From assembly GCF_007954505.1 (NCBI RefSeq), contig NZ_CP042412.1, positions 2,914,001 through 2,978,000 of the forward strand: 64,000 nucleotides of DNA. The letters are read 5' to 3'. The number at the start of each line of letters is the position of its first letter. Position 1 is the first letter of the stretch. Below are positions 17,126 to 26,613 of the stretch, piece after piece. A program made the position numbers and the translations under genes. The notes under the pieces are model-generated. The model was not told where the DNA came from. It searched no databases and was given only the letters and a program-made list of their open reading frames with translations. The stretch is from Microbacterium sp. CBA3102. GTDB lineage: Bacteria; Actinomycetota; Actinomycetes; Actinomycetales; Microbacteriaceae.

Positions 17126-17881
17126 TCACGACGGGACCCGTTCGACCCAGGCCGGGTATTTCGCCGCACGGCCGTCGCCCGACGAGGTACGCGTCACTCG
17201 TCGGCGCACCCAAGGCCCGACGAACTCGCGGTAGTAGGCGAGGCCCGATGGTCCTGCACCCATGCGATCGCTCGGCGCCCACCAGGTCTCCGGAGGCTCG
17301 AACCCGAGCGCGTGGAGCACCCTGGCAGCGACACGGTGATGACCGGCCGCGTTCATGTGCAGACGATCGTCGGCCCAGTACGCGCCGCGAGAGAGTTCGC
17401 GATCGGGCCAGTTGAGCGCCCGGATGACGTCGGGGCGTCCTTCGATGCGTCGGAGCACCGCCTCGGAGAGCAGGTCTCCCCTGCGCTGGACGAGGGAACC
17501 CATCGGCAGCTGACCGCTCGGGTCCGCACCGGAAAGCAGGATCATGGTCACGCCCTCCTCGTCGCAGCGACGCAGCACCCGGCTGAAGGCGTCGGCGATG
17601 TGCTCGACGTCGGTACGCGGTCGCAGCATGTCGTTGCCACCGCCGTTGAAGGAGAGGTGGGTCGGGCGCAGCGCGAGCGCCGGTTCCAACTGCTGCTCGA
17701 CGATCGGCCAGGCCAGCTTGCCCCGGATCGCGAGGTTCGCATACTGGATCGGGTATCCGGCTGCATCGGCCCATCCTTGAGCTGCGAGGTCCGCCCAACC
17801 GCGTTCCCGCCCATCCGGAAGGACGTCACCGACCCCCTCCGTGAAGGAGTCGCCGATCGCCACGAACCGCACATCTGCCAT
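17126..17881 (-). CDS. SGNH/GDSL-family hydrolase
   Basis: The 251-residue protein starts MADVRFVAIGDSFTEG, carrying block I with the nucleophile Ser. Block III is seen as FNGGGNDML (Gly and Asn of the oxyanion hole), and block V as DRLHMNAAGHHRVA with the catalytic Asp and His. The family cleaves ester bonds. No signal peptide is visible, so the substrate is probably intracellular. It sits between a transporter and an FGE-like gene, which suggests hydrolysis of an imported ester. Confidence 0.88.
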   Translation of the reverse strand: MADVRFVAIGDSFTEGVGDVLPDGRERGWADLAAQGWADAAGYPIQYANLAIRGKLAWPIVEQQLEPALALRPTHLSFNGGGNDMLRPRTDVEHIADAFSRVLRRCDEEGVTMILLSGADPSGQLPMGSLVQRRGDLLSEAVLRRIEGRPDVIRALNWPDRELSRGAYWADDRLHMNAAGHHRVAARVLHALGFEPPETWWAPSDRMGAGPSGLAYYREFVGPWVRRRVTRTSSGDGRAAKYPAWVERVPS

Positions 17882-17916
17882 CGCCCCAGCCTATTGCGGG
17901 TCGGCGACAACGGGGA

Positions 17917-19278
17917 TCAGCGATCGTCGAGCGCTCGCCCGCGCCGATCGACGAGCCCCCAGGCGGCGGCGGCAGCTCCGAGGAAGCATGCCCCGAAGAC
18001 CGCGAACAGCAGCGGCGCTCCCCCGGCGACCAGCAGCACGGGAACGGACAGAGGAGCCACGATCGACGCGATACGGCCCACTCCGGCAGCCCAGCCCGCT
18101 CCTGTCCCCCGCAGCGACGTCGGATAGATCTCCGGCGTCACGGCGTAGAGCGCACCCCACGCACCGAGGTTGAAGAACGACAGCGCCATGCCCGCCGCGA
18201 TGATCGCACCCTCTGTCGTCGCGGTGCCGAAGACCACGGCGGCGACCGCCGAGCCGAGAAGGAACACCGACAGCGTCACACGGCGCCCCCACACCTCGAT
18301 CAACCACGCGGCGACCGCATAGCCCGGAAGCTGCGCCAACGTGATGATCAACGTGAAACCGAATGAACGCACCAGATCGAACCCGGCATCGACGAGGATG
18401 CTCGGGATCCAGATGAACGCTCCGTAGTAGGCGAAGTTCACCCCCAGCCACACCACCCACAGGCACAGAGTGCGCAGCCGGAACTCCGGGTTCCAGAGTG
18501 TCGCCAGCCGCGCCCTCGCCGTGACCGCGATCGCGCGGGAGGCGGGTTCCTTCCGGATCGCGGGTGCGACGTCCACACCGGCATCGGTCTCGAACGCCGA
18601 CACGATGCGGTCTGCCTCCGCGATGCGTCCTCGTGAGGCGAGCCAGCGAGGTGACTCCGGCATGCGCCAACGTACGAAGAGTGCGTACGCCGCGGGGATC
18701 GCGCCCAGCGCGAACGCCCAGCGCCAGCCGTCGTCCGAAGCCGGGATGACCAGGAAGCCGATCACCGCGGCGGCGGTCCATCCGAGCGCCCAGAAAGCCT
18801 CCAGCACCACGATCAGGCGGCCGCGGATCCGCGCGGGTGCGAACTCGCTCACATAGGTCGACGCCACCGGGAGCTCTGCGCCGAGGCCGAGTCCCACCAG
18901 GAACCGCAGGACCAGAAGCGCCACCAGTCCTCCGACCAGGGCGCTGGCACCGGTCGCGATGCCGTACACGAGCAGCGTGAGGGCGAAGACCTGCCGCCGG
19001 CCGAAACGATCGGCGAGGAGCCCGCCGAGTGTGGCCCCGACGGCCATGCCGATGAATCCGACCGAGGCGATCCAGCCGGCCTCGCCTTTCGTCAGCCCCC
19101 ACTGCTGCGTGAGCGCGGCGAGGATGAACGAGATCAGGCCGACATCCATCGCGTCCAGCGCCCAACCGACCCCGGACCCTGTCAGCAGGCGGAGGTGTCG
19201 ACGTGTAAACGGCAGGACGTCCAGGCGCTCAGCCAGCGATGAGCGGCCCGGCAGGGCGGAGTTGGCCATGTTCTTCAT
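17917..19278 (-). CDS. MFS transporter, aromatic acid:H+ symporter (AAHS)/NiaP-like
   Basis: The 453-residue protein has 12 hydrophobic helices and MFS signature loops, for example ADRFGRRQVF after helix 2 and a similar WGRRVTL later. The N-terminus GVGWALDAMDVGLISF with an Asp in helix 1 is typical of the AAHS group, which imports aromatic or related carboxylic acids with protons. The start ATG at 19278 follows the LLM stop by 38 bases. It is probably the uptake system for the pathway of this cluster. Confidence 0.88.
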   Translation of the reverse strand: MKNMANSALPGRSSLAERLDVLPFTRRHLRLLTGSGVGWALDAMDVGLISFILAALTQQWGLTKGEAGWIASVGFIGMAVGATLGGLLADRFGRRQVFALTLLVYGIATGASALVGGLVALLVLRFLVGLGLGAELPVASTYVSEFAPARIRGRLIVVLEAFWALGWTAAAVIGFLVIPASDDGWRWAFALGAIPAAYALFVRWRMPESPRWLASRGRIAEADRIVSAFETDAGVDVAPAIRKEPASRAIAVTARARLATLWNPEFRLRTLCLWVVWLGVNFAYYGAFIWIPSILVDAGFDLVRSFGFTLIITLAQLPGYAVAAWLIEVWGRRVTLSVFLLGSAVAAVVFGTATTEGAIIAAGMALSFFNLGAWGALYAVTPEIYPTSLRGTGAGWAAGVGRIASIVAPLSVPVLLVAGGAPLLFAVFGACFLGAAAAAWGLVDRRGRALDDR

Positions 19279-19316
19279 CGTAGAGCCGAGCGCCTGACGT
19301 CCTGCGCGTGATGTCG

Positions 19317-20351
19317 TCAGTCCTGCGCGTCGAGGATCCGCTTCACGCGCGGGATCACTTCGGTCCCGTACAGCTCGATGCTGCGCATCATCGACTCATG
19401 CGACAGGGTGCCGGTGGCGTACTTCAGGTCGAACCGGCCGAGACCGAGGGTCGTGATCGTGCCTGCGATCTTCGCGGCGACGCGGTCCGGTGAGCCCGCG
19501 TAGATCGCGCCCTCCGGCCCGACGTCGTTCTGGAAGCGCGCGCGACTGTACGCCGGCCATCCGCGTTCCCGGCCGATGGTGTTGTTCATCGCTTCGAACC
19601 CGGAGTAGGCGGCGTCCCAGGCTTCCGCATCCGTCTCGGCGATGTGGCCGGGCGAATGCACCGAGACAGGGTGCGAGGTGTTTCCGAAAGACGCGACAGA
19701 GCGGTGGTACAGATCGACGAAGGGCTTGAACCGCGCCGCCGGCCCGCCGATGATCGCGAGCATCAGCCCCAGGCCATGGCGCGCGACCCGTACGACGGAC
19801 TCCGGGCTGCCACCCACCCCCACCCAGGTACGAAGACCCTTATCGGTCTTGGGGAACACGTTCGCATTCTCCAGCGAGGCGCGCATGGTGCCCGACCATG
19901 TCACGGGCTCCTCCTTGAGGAGTTCGACGAACAGCTCGAGCTTCTGCTCGAACAGCGCGTCGTAGTCCCGCAGGTCGTAGCCGAAGAGTGGAAAGGACTC
20001 GATGAAGGAGCCGCGGCCGAGGACGACCTCGGCTCGGCCGTTCGAGAGGGCGTCCAAGGTCGAGAAGCGCTCGAACACGCGGACCGGATCATCCGAAGAC
20101 AGCACCGTCACCGCCGTGCCGAGGCTGATGTGTTCGGTGCGGGCAGCGATCGCGGCGAGCACCATCTCCGGCGCGGACACCGCGAACTCTTCGCGGTGGT
20201 GCTCCCCCACCCCGAAGAAGTCCACCCCGACCGTGTCTGCGAGCTCAGCCTGCTCCACGACGTTGCGGATCGTCTGCGCCCCGGTCAGGAGCTTCCCGCC
20301 CGCGTCCCTCGTGATGTCGCCGAAGGTGTCCAGTCCGAATTCGATGCCCAT
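19317..20351 (-). CDS. LLM-class flavin-dependent oxidoreductase
   Basis: The 344-residue protein has the bacterial-luciferase-like TIM barrel: EFGLDTFGD at the start, ELADTVGVDFFGVGEHHREEFA (the GEHH motif), HISLGTAVTVLSSDDPVRVFE and AEVVLGRGSFIESF. Members are FMN- or F420-dependent monooxygenases or reductases. It is the first gene of the five-gene minus-strand cluster, with a short upstream gap after the DUF885 gene, so the promoter is expected at 20352-20405. Confidence 0.9.
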   Translation of the reverse strand: MGIEFGLDTFGDITRDAGGKLLTGAQTIRNVVEQAELADTVGVDFFGVGEHHREEFAVSAPEMVLAAIAARTEHISLGTAVTVLSSDDPVRVFERFSTLDALSNGRAEVVLGRGSFIESFPLFGYDLRDYDALFEQKLELFVELLKEEPVTWSGTMRASLENANVFPKTDKGLRTWVGVGGSPESVVRVARHGLGLMLAIIGGPAARFKPFVDLYHRSVASFGNTSHPVSVHSPGHIAETDAEAWDAAYSGFEAMNNTIGRERGWPAYSRARFQNDVGPEGAIYAGSPDRVAAKIAGTITTLGLGRFDLKYATGTLSHESMMRSIELYGTEVIPRVKRILDAQD

Positions 20352-20405
20352 GTCATCCCTCTCTATTCAGGTGAATGAACACTCGTGGGCCGGATCCCAT
20401 TCCCG

Positions 20406-22082
20406 TCAGCGTGGGAGCAGAGCGCTGCGCAGCGTGTCGAGGCCGACGCCGCCCAGGTCGAGCGCCTTCTTGTGGAAGTCTTTGAACGAGAAGGCATCTC
20501 CCTCGGCGGCACGGACTCCGTCGCGCACCTGCTCCCAGATGCGCTGACCGACCTTGTACGACGGCGCCTGGCCCGGCCAGCCGAGGTAGCGGTTCACCTC
20601 GAACTGCACGAACTGATCCGACATGTTCACGTTCTGGCGCATGAAGTCGAGTGCGTACTCCGCGTCCCACACTCCGGTGCCGTCGAGACGCGGCTTGCCC
20701 AGGTGCACACCGATGTCGAGGACGACGCGGGCGGCCCGCATCCGCTGTCCGTCGAGCATGCCGAGCCGGTCGGCGGGGTCGTCCAGGTACCCGAGCTGCT
20801 CCATCAGACGCTCCGCGTACAGAGCCCAGCCCTCGGCATGACCCGAGGTTCCCGCGAGCAGCCGACGCCAGGAATTGAGCTCGGCCCGGTTGTACACCGC
20901 CTGAGCGATCTGCAGATGGTGACCCGGGACGCCCTCATGGAAGACTGTGGTGAGCTCCCGCCACGTGTCGAACTCCGTGACGCCCTCGGGGACGGACCAC
21001 CACATGCGACCGGGGCGTGAGAAGTCGTCGGTCGGGCCGGTGTAGTAGATGCCGCCCTCCTGCGTGGGGGCGATCATGCACTCGAGCGTGCGAATGGCTT
21101 CGGGGATGTCGAAATGCGAGACGCCGAGTTCCGCGACCGCGCGGTCGCTCGTCTCCTGCATCCACTTCTGGAGAGCGTCGGTGCCGACGAGCTTGCGCGC
21201 GGGGTCGGCTTCCAGGTGGGCGACCGCTTCCTCGACGGACGCACCGGGGAGGATCTCGTTCGCGATCGCGGTCTGCTCCTCGACCATGCGCGCGAGCTCC
21301 TCGCGCCCCCACTCGTAGGTCTCGTCGAGATCGATGGTCGCCCCGAGGAAGCGACGCGAGTTGAGCGCATAGAGGTCACGCCCCACTGCGTCGTCGTCGC
21401 CTGCGGCAGGAGCGAGCTCCTCCGCGAGGAAACGGCGCAGTTCGTCGTAGGCGACACGGGCCGAGGCCGAGTTGTCGGCGAGAGTGCGGGCGAGAGACGC
21501 GGGCAGCTGCCCCTCCTCGGGGTCTGCGTTCGCGACGAACGCAGCGAAGAAGCCGTCATCGGCGGTGTAGCGATCGATCTGCGTCGCCACCTCGGTCACC
21601 TGCCTGCGCGCCGGCACGATGCCCTCCGCGATACCCGTCCTGAGGGTCTCGACGTAGCCGCGAAGGGCATCGGGCACCGCGGCGAAGCGGGTCGCGATCA
21701 CGTCCCAGTCCTGCACCGTCGCCGTGGGCATCAGGTCGAACGCCGCGCGCACATCCTGTGCGGCAGAAGCGATCACGTTGAGATCGCGCAGGTGCCACTT
21801 CGCGTCGTGCAGCTCGAGGTCGAGCCGGAGCTCGGCACCGAGGTCGGTCTTCGTCACCTCGTCGATCGCGTCCACGGGCTCGAGCGCGGAGAGCTTGTCC
21901 AACGTCGCACGCGTCGCCGCAGCGATCTCCTCATGACCGGCGGGGCTCAGGTCGCCGAAGCGGTCGTTCACCTCGTCGCGCCCGATGTAGGTGCCGAGAG
22001 TGGGTGCCAGAACCGCGATCGTGTCGACCCATTCATCGGCGACGGCGTCGATGGCGGAAGGGGTGCGGGGAGCTGAAGTCAT
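20406..22082 (-). CDS. DUF885 family putative metallopeptidase
   Basis: The 558-residue protein is a full-length DUF885 member. The zinc motif TTVFHEGVPGHHLQ lies near residue 380, and a YAERLMEQLGY motif follows near 420, where the family places a further metal ligand. Residues 1-300 are helical. No signal peptide is seen. The family is thought to contain peptidases, but substrates are not known. It starts ATG at 22082, 38 bases after polA, and could be co-transcribed with it. Confidence 0.87.
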   Translation of the reverse strand: MTSAPRTPSAIDAVADEWVDTIAVLAPTLGTYIGRDEVNDRFGDLSPAGHEEIAAATRATLDKLSALEPVDAIDEVTKTDLGAELRLDLELHDAKWHLRDLNVIASAAQDVRAAFDLMPTATVQDWDVIATRFAAVPDALRGYVETLRTGIAEGIVPARRQVTEVATQIDRYTADDGFFAAFVANADPEEGQLPASLARTLADNSASARVAYDELRRFLAEELAPAAGDDDAVGRDLYALNSRRFLGATIDLDETYEWGREELARMVEEQTAIANEILPGASVEEAVAHLEADPARKLVGTDALQKWMQETSDRAVAELGVSHFDIPEAIRTLECMIAPTQEGGIYYTGPTDDFSRPGRMWWSVPEGVTEFDTWRELTTVFHEGVPGHHLQIAQAVYNRAELNSWRRLLAGTSGHAEGWALYAERLMEQLGYLDDPADRLGMLDGQRMRAARVVLDIGVHLGKPRLDGTGVWDAEYALDFMRQNVNMSDQFVQFEVNRYLGWPGQAPSYKVGQRIWEQVRDGVRAAEGDAFSFKDFHKKALDLGGVGLDTLRSALLPR

Positions 22083-22120
22083 AACTGCCAGCCTAGCCCC
22101 GGCCCCTCCCGCGGCGGAGG

Positions 22121-24754
22121 TCAGTGCGCGGCTTCGTTCCAGTCACGGCCGCGGCCGACCTGAACATCGAGCGGCACCGACAACTGTGCGGCATCACCCA
22201 TTCGAGCGCGCACGATCTGCTCCGTGGCGTCCCACTCCCCCGGGGCGACCTCGACGACGAGTTCGTCATGGATCTGGAGCAGCACGCGCGAGGACAGCTG
22301 CTGGGAGCGAAGGTCGTCGTGGATGTGAAGCAGCGCGATCTTCATGATGTCGGCGGCGCTCCCCTGGATCGGCGCGTTGAGGGCAGCGCGCTCAGCGTTC
22401 TCACGCAGTACCCGGTTCGGGCTCGCGAGATCAGGGAACGGCCGACGGCGCCCGAAGATCGTCTCGGTGTAGCCGACCTCTTTCGCCTTCATGACCGAGG
22501 CACGCAGATAGTCGCGCACCGCGCCGAATCGTGCGAAGTACTCCACCATCAGCTGCTTGGCCTCGGACTGCTCGATGCGCAGCTGCTTCGAGAGCCCGAA
22601 CGCCGAGAGTCCGTAGACGAGGCCGTAGGACATCGCCTTCACCTTCGTGCGCATCGCCGGAGACACCTCGCTGGGCTCGACCCCGAACACGCGGGCGCCG
22701 ACGAACCGGTGCAGGTCCTCGCCACTGTTGAAGGCCTCGATCAGCCCCTCGTCGCCGGACAGATGGGCCATGATGCGCATCTCGATCTGCGAATAGTCGG
22801 CCGTCAAGAGAGCGTCGTACCCCTCGCCGACCTCGAATGCGCTCCGGATACGGCGCGATTCCTCCGTACGCACCGGGATGTTCTGCAGATTGGGATCGGT
22901 ACTGGACAGTCGCCCGGTCTGGCTCCCCGTCTGCACGTACGTCGTGTGCACGCGGTGGTCGTCGCCGATCGCCGTGTCGAGGGACTCGATGATCTGCCGG
23001 AGCTTGGTGGCCTCACGGTGCTGCAGCAACAGGCTGAGGAACGGGTGCGGGTTGCTCTCCTGCAGGTCGGCGAGTACCGCGGCGTCGGTGGAGTAGCCGG
23101 TTTTGGTCTTGCGGGTCTTCGGCAACTGCAGGTCTTCGAACAAGACCTCCTGCAGCTGCTTGGGCGAACCGAGATTGAATTCACGACCGACGACCGAGAA
23201 CGCCTCCTGCGCGAGTCCCTCGGCGCGAGCGGCGAGCTCGCCGGAGAACGTGGAGAGCACCTCGTGCGAGACCGCGACGCCCGCGACCTCCATGTCGGCG
23301 AGTGTGAGCAGGGTCGGCAGTTCGATGTCGACCAGGACAGCGGCGACCGACTCGGGGATGTCTTCACGCAGCGCATCGGCGACGCGCAACGCGAACCATG
23401 CCTCCTGCGACGGTGTGGCTCCCTCGGTCTCGGGCACCAGCTGGGACGGGTCGGCCTCGGGCAGCTTCTCGCCGAGGTAGCGCTCGACCAGGTCGGACAG
23501 GGTCTTGTCGGGGAAGCTCGGCCGCAGGAGCCACCCGGCCAGGCTCGTGTCATAGGCGAGACCGCGGAGGCGGATTCCCTGACGGATCAGGGCCTTCACC
23601 TGCGGCTTCGCATCGTGCAGCACCTTCGGCGCGTCGGACTCGATCCATTCGCGCAGAGCCTCTGCGGCGCTCTCCGTCCAATCCGACTCGCGGAGGTCGG
23701 TGAGAGTCGCGGCGCCGATCCGTGTGGGCGAACCTCCCTGCGTCATGATCCGCAGAGAGACATCGCCGTCCTGCGCGACAGCCCAGGCCGCCAGCTCCGC
23801 GGGTGACGTCTCGACCGGTGCGGGCACCACGACGACCGACGCCGGGTCGTCGGCGACCTCCCCGGCTCCGACGGCCTCGAACACCCGCGGTAGCAGGGTG
23901 CGGAACTCGAGCCGGGCGAAGATGTCGCGCACGGCCTGCGCATCGATTGGTGCCACGGCCAGGTCGGAGGGCCCGACCGGGAGCTCGACATCGGTGAGGA
24001 GACGGTTGAGCTTGCGGTTGCGTCGGACATCGTCGATGTGGTCGCGGAGGTTGCCGCCGACCACTCCCTTGATCTCGTCGGCACGGGCGATCAGCTCATC
24101 GAGCGATCCGAACTGCGTGAGCCACTTGACCGCCGTCTTCTCCCCGACCTTCGGAACACCGGGCAGGTTGTCGCTGGTCTCGCCGACCAGGGCCGCGATG
24201 TCGGGGTACTGCTCGGGACGCACACCGTAGCGCTCCTGCACCGTTGTCGGGTCGTAGCGCTTGAGTTGCGAGACGCCCTGCACCGACGGGTAGAGCAGCG
24301 TGACGTCGTCGTTCACGAGCTGGATGGTGTCACGGTCTCCGGAGACGACGAGCACGTCGAAGCCCTGCTCGGCGCCCTGTGAAGCGAGCGTCGCGAGGAT
24401 GTCGTCGGCCTCGATCCCCTCCTTCGTCAGGACAGGGATCGACATGGCGGCGAGGCAATCCTGCAGAAGCGGGATCTGACCCTTGAACTCCTGTGGCGAC
24501 TCGGAACGCGTGGCCTTGTACTCGGAGTACTCCTCCGTGCGGAACGAGTGACGCGAGGTGTCGAAGGCGATCGCCAAGTGCGTCGGCTGCTCGGCTTTGA
24601 TGAGGTTCACCAGCATCGAGAGGAAGCCGTAGATGCCGTTGGTGTGCTGATTGTCCTTGGTCGTGAAATTGTCGACCGGGAGCGCGAAGAAAGCGCGGTA
24701 GGCGAGCGAGTGGCCGTCGACGACCATGAGGGTAGGCTTTGCGGAGTCCGTCAC
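22121..24754 (-). CDS. polA: DNA polymerase I
   Basis: The 877-residue enzyme removes RNA primers and fills gaps in DNA. The 5' nuclease domain is intact: MVVDGHSLAYRAFFALP, EGIEADDILATLA and VSGDRDTIQLV. The middle exonuclease domain has lost its Asp/Glu metal ligands (AQDGDVSLRI in place of the DxE motif), so proofreading is not expected, as in other actinobacteria. The polymerase domain has LTADYSQIEMRI (motif A), the O helix KAMSYGLVYGLSAFG and LLQIHDELVVEV (motif C). The start is GTG, divergent from the thioesterase gene. Confidence 0.97.
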   Translation of the reverse strand: MTDSAKPTLMVVDGHSLAYRAFFALPVDNFTTKDNQHTNGIYGFLSMLVNLIKAEQPTHLAIAFDTSRHSFRTEEYSEYKATRSESPQEFKGQIPLLQDCLAAMSIPVLTKEGIEADDILATLASQGAEQGFDVLVVSGDRDTIQLVNDDVTLLYPSVQGVSQLKRYDPTTVQERYGVRPEQYPDIAALVGETSDNLPGVPKVGEKTAVKWLTQFGSLDELIARADEIKGVVGGNLRDHIDDVRRNRKLNRLLTDVELPVGPSDLAVAPIDAQAVRDIFARLEFRTLLPRVFEAVGAGEVADDPASVVVVPAPVETSPAELAAWAVAQDGDVSLRIMTQGGSPTRIGAATLTDLRESDWTESAAEALREWIESDAPKVLHDAKPQVKALIRQGIRLRGLAYDTSLAGWLLRPSFPDKTLSDLVERYLGEKLPEADPSQLVPETEGATPSQEAWFALRVADALREDIPESVAAVLVDIELPTLLTLADMEVAGVAVSHEVLSTFSGELAARAEGLAQEAFSVVGREFNLGSPKQLQEVLFEDLQLPKTRKTKTGYSTDAAVLADLQESNPHPFLSLLLQHREATKLRQIIESLDTAIGDDHRVHTTYVQTGSQTGRLSSTDPNLQNIPVRTEESRRIRSAFEVGEGYDALLTADYSQIEMRIMAHLSGDEGLIEAFNSGEDLHRFVGARVFGVEPSEVSPAMRTKVKAMSYGLVYGLSAFGLSKQLRIEQSEAKQLMVEYFARFGAVRDYLRASVMKAKEVGYTETIFGRRRPFPDLASPNRVLRENAERAALNAPIQGSAADIMKIALLHIHDDLRSQQLSSRVLLQIHDELVVEVAPGEWDATEQIVRARMGDAAQLSVPLDVQVGRGRDWNEAAH

Positions 24755-24799
24755 CCTGTCAGCCTAACGAGGACGACAGACACCCGCTGAGGAGGATGC

Positions 24800-25228
24800 A
24801 TGAGCGACGTCGCGACGAGCGAGGGACTCGACTGGGCCACGGCCCGCGGAATGGGTGCCCTGGCCGAGAAGATGGGCATGGAGTTCGTCGAGTTCGGCAT
24901 CGACCGCTGTGTCGCGACGATGCCTGTCGAAGGCAACACCCAGCCGGTCGGCCTCATGCACGGTGGCGCGTACGTGGTGCTCGGCGAATCGCTCGGTTCG
25001 ATGGCGGCGAACCTGCACGCCGGTACCGGTCGTCTCGCCGTCGGCGTCGACATCAACGCGACGCACACCCGATCGGCCACGTCGGGCGTCGTCACCGGCG
25101 TATGCACACCGGTGCACCTGGGACGGAGCATCACCGTGCACGAGATCGTGGTGACCGACGATCAGGGACGCCGCTGCTCCACGATCCGCATCACCAACAT
25201 GATCAAGGACCTTCCCGCCGCGAACTGA
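24800..25228 (+). CDS. Hotdog-fold (PaaI/4HBT) thioesterase
   Basis: The 142-residue protein has the hotdog signature QPVGLMHGGAYVVLGESLGS, with the HGG and the catalytic acid (Glu), then VGVDINATHTRS and GRSITVHEIVV. The family hydrolyses acyl-CoA thioesters, often phenylacetyl- or naphthoyl-CoA types. A strong GAGGAGG precedes the ATG. Its 3' end overlaps the convergent GNAT gene by 26 bases. The substrate is unknown. Confidence 0.87.
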   Translation: MSDVATSEGLDWATARGMGALAEKMGMEFVEFGIDRCVATMPVEGNTQPVGLMHGGAYVVLGESLGSMAANLHAGTGRLAVGVDINATHTRSATSGVVTGVCTPVHLGRSITVHEIVVTDDQGRRCSTIRITNMIKDLPAAN

Positions 25229-25778
25229 GCGGTTCCTCGAGCAGTCGCTGGAACAGCAGGTGGTCCTGCCACTCCCCCGCGATGCGGAGGTACTTCGGCG
25301 CCATGCCGATGCGCTCGAAGCCGTTGCCGACCAGCACGCGTTGGGAACCGAGGTTGTGCAGCAGGGTGGCGGCCTGGAGCCGGTGAAGGCGGAGCTGCGT
25401 TCGTGAATACTCGATGAGCTGAGCGACGGCGCGACTCGCGAGGCCGCGACGCAGCCGCGTCGCATCGACCCAATAGCCGAGGTCAGCGCTCCAGAACGCC
25501 CCCCGGACGATGTTGTTGATGTTCATCCGACCGCGGATCTCCCCGTCATCGGATTCGATGACGAAGCGGAGACTCCGCCCGGCGTCCGCGTCTTGCACGC
25601 AGAGCTGGGCGTGCTGCTCCTGCGCGGCGACGGTGAAGAACGCCTCCGAGCGCGTCGGCTCCCACGGCGCGAGATGTTCGCGATTCGCGACATACGCGCG
25701 GGCGAGCGCAACCCCATCCCCCCGCCTCACCGGCCGCAGGATGTGCTCGGTATCGAGCCGGATCGCGCCGGCGCTCAC
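25203..25778 (-). CDS. GNAT N-acetyltransferase, RimJ-like
   Basis: The 191-residue protein has GNAT features: ILRPVRRGDGVAL, the AREHLAPWEP-type motif (NREHLAPWEP) of RimJ/RimL proteins, the central strand SADLGYWVD and the acetyl-CoA loop RRGLASRAVAQLI, ending VLVGNGFERIG. It transfers acetyl groups to an amine, probably a protein N-terminus or small molecule. It ends over the thioesterase stop. The ANTAR regulator gene ends two bases upstream of its start, so the two are probably co-transcribed. Confidence 0.86.
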   Translation of the reverse strand: MSAGAIRLDTEHILRPVRRGDGVALARAYVANREHLAPWEPTRSEAFFTVAAQEQHAQLCVQDADAGRSLRFVIESDDGEIRGRMNINNIVRGAFWSADLGYWVDATRLRRGLASRAVAQLIEYSRTQLRLHRLQAATLLHNLGSQRVLVGNGFERIGMAPKYLRIAGEWQDHLLFQRLLEEPLSSRREGP

Positions 25779-25780
25779 CG

Positions 25781-26401
25781 CTACTTCTTGGGGGCGAGCT
25801 GCTCGATGATCGCCTTGGCGACGTCCTGCATCGTCAGACGGCGGTCCATCGACGCCTTCTGGATCCAGCGGAACGCCTCAGGTTCGCTCAGGCCCATCTT
25901 CTCGTTGAGCAGACCCTTGGCCCGGTCGACGAGCTTGCGGGTCTCGAAGCGCTCGACCATGTCGGCGACCTCGGCCTCGAGCGTGATGATCTGCTCGTGA
26001 CGAGCCAGCGCGATCTCGATCGCGGGCAGGAGGTCGTTCGGGGTGAACGGCTTCACGACGTACGCGAGAGCACCGGCCTCGCTCGCGCGCTCGACGAGCT
26101 CCTTCTGGCTGAACGCCGTGAGCAGGACGACCGGCGCGATATTGCCCTTGTGCAGCTTCTCCGCAGCGCTGATGCCGTCGAGCTGTGGCATCTTGACGTC
26201 CATGATGACGAGGTCCGGTCGGAGCTCGGTCGCCAGAGCGACCGCGGTCTCTCCATCCCCCGCCTCGCCCACGACATCGAAGCCGTTGTCGCGAAGGATC
26301 TCGACGATGTCGAGACGGATCAGCGACTCGTCTTCAGCGACGACGACGCGTCGGGGTGCGGATGACGTGGGCTGCTCAGCCTGCTCTTCTTGCTCTGTCA
26401 C
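25781..26401 (-). CDS. ANTAR-domain response regulator (PdtaR-like)
   Basis: The 206-residue protein has a receiver domain with acidic pocket (VVAEDES), the phospho-acceptor Asp in LVIMDVKMP, Thr in LLTAF and Lys in YVVKPF. It is followed by a C-terminal ANTAR domain, ETRKLVDRAKGLLNEKMGLSEPEAFRWIQKASM, which binds tandem hexaloop RNA hairpins to prevent transcription termination. It resembles mycobacterial PdtaR (Rv1626), also near polA. The cognate histidine kinase is not in the window. Targets are unknown. Confidence 0.93.
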   Translation of the reverse strand: MTEQEEQAEQPTSSAPRRVVVAEDESLIRLDIVEILRDNGFDVVGEAGDGETAVALATELRPDLVIMDVKMPQLDGISAAEKLHKGNIAPVVLLTAFSQKELVERASEAGALAYVVKPFTPNDLLPAIEIALARHEQIITLEAEVADMVERFETRKLVDRAKGLLNEKMGLSEPEAFRWIQKASMDRRLTMQDVAKAIIEQLAPKK

Positions 26402-26501
26402 ACAACCATCCTAGTGGAGAGCCCCTGTTCGCAGGCCCCAGGCGGTCGGCGCGGAGAATCCGGCTCTCGTGCTGCGCTAAAGTCGTAGACGCGACACACG
26501 A

Positions 26502-26584
26502 GCCGGCGTGGCGGAATGGCAGACGCGGAGCACTCAAAATGCTTTGTCCGAAAGGGCGTGTGGGTTCGAGTCCCACCGCCGGCA
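26502..26584 (+). tRNA. tRNA-Leu (CAA)
   Basis: The 83-base sequence folds as a class II tRNA. The acceptor stem is GCCGGCG/CGCCGGC, the anticodon loop CTCAAAA gives anticodon CAA (reads UUG). There is a long variable arm (TGTCCGAAAGGGCG region) and the T loop GTTCGAGTC. The discriminator A is followed by CC, with the final A not encoded. Confidence 0.95.
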
Positions 26585-26598
26585 CCGTTTGATGAAGA

Positions 26599-26613
26599 GA
26601 GCCCTCAGGGCTC
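26599..26613. terminator. Short hairpin between tRNA-Leu and hydrolase
   Basis: A 6-bp stem GAGCCC/GGGCTC has the three-base loop TCA. The loop is the complement of the TGA stop of the convergent hydrolase gene. There is no T-tract, so it is a weak candidate. Confidence 0.35.
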
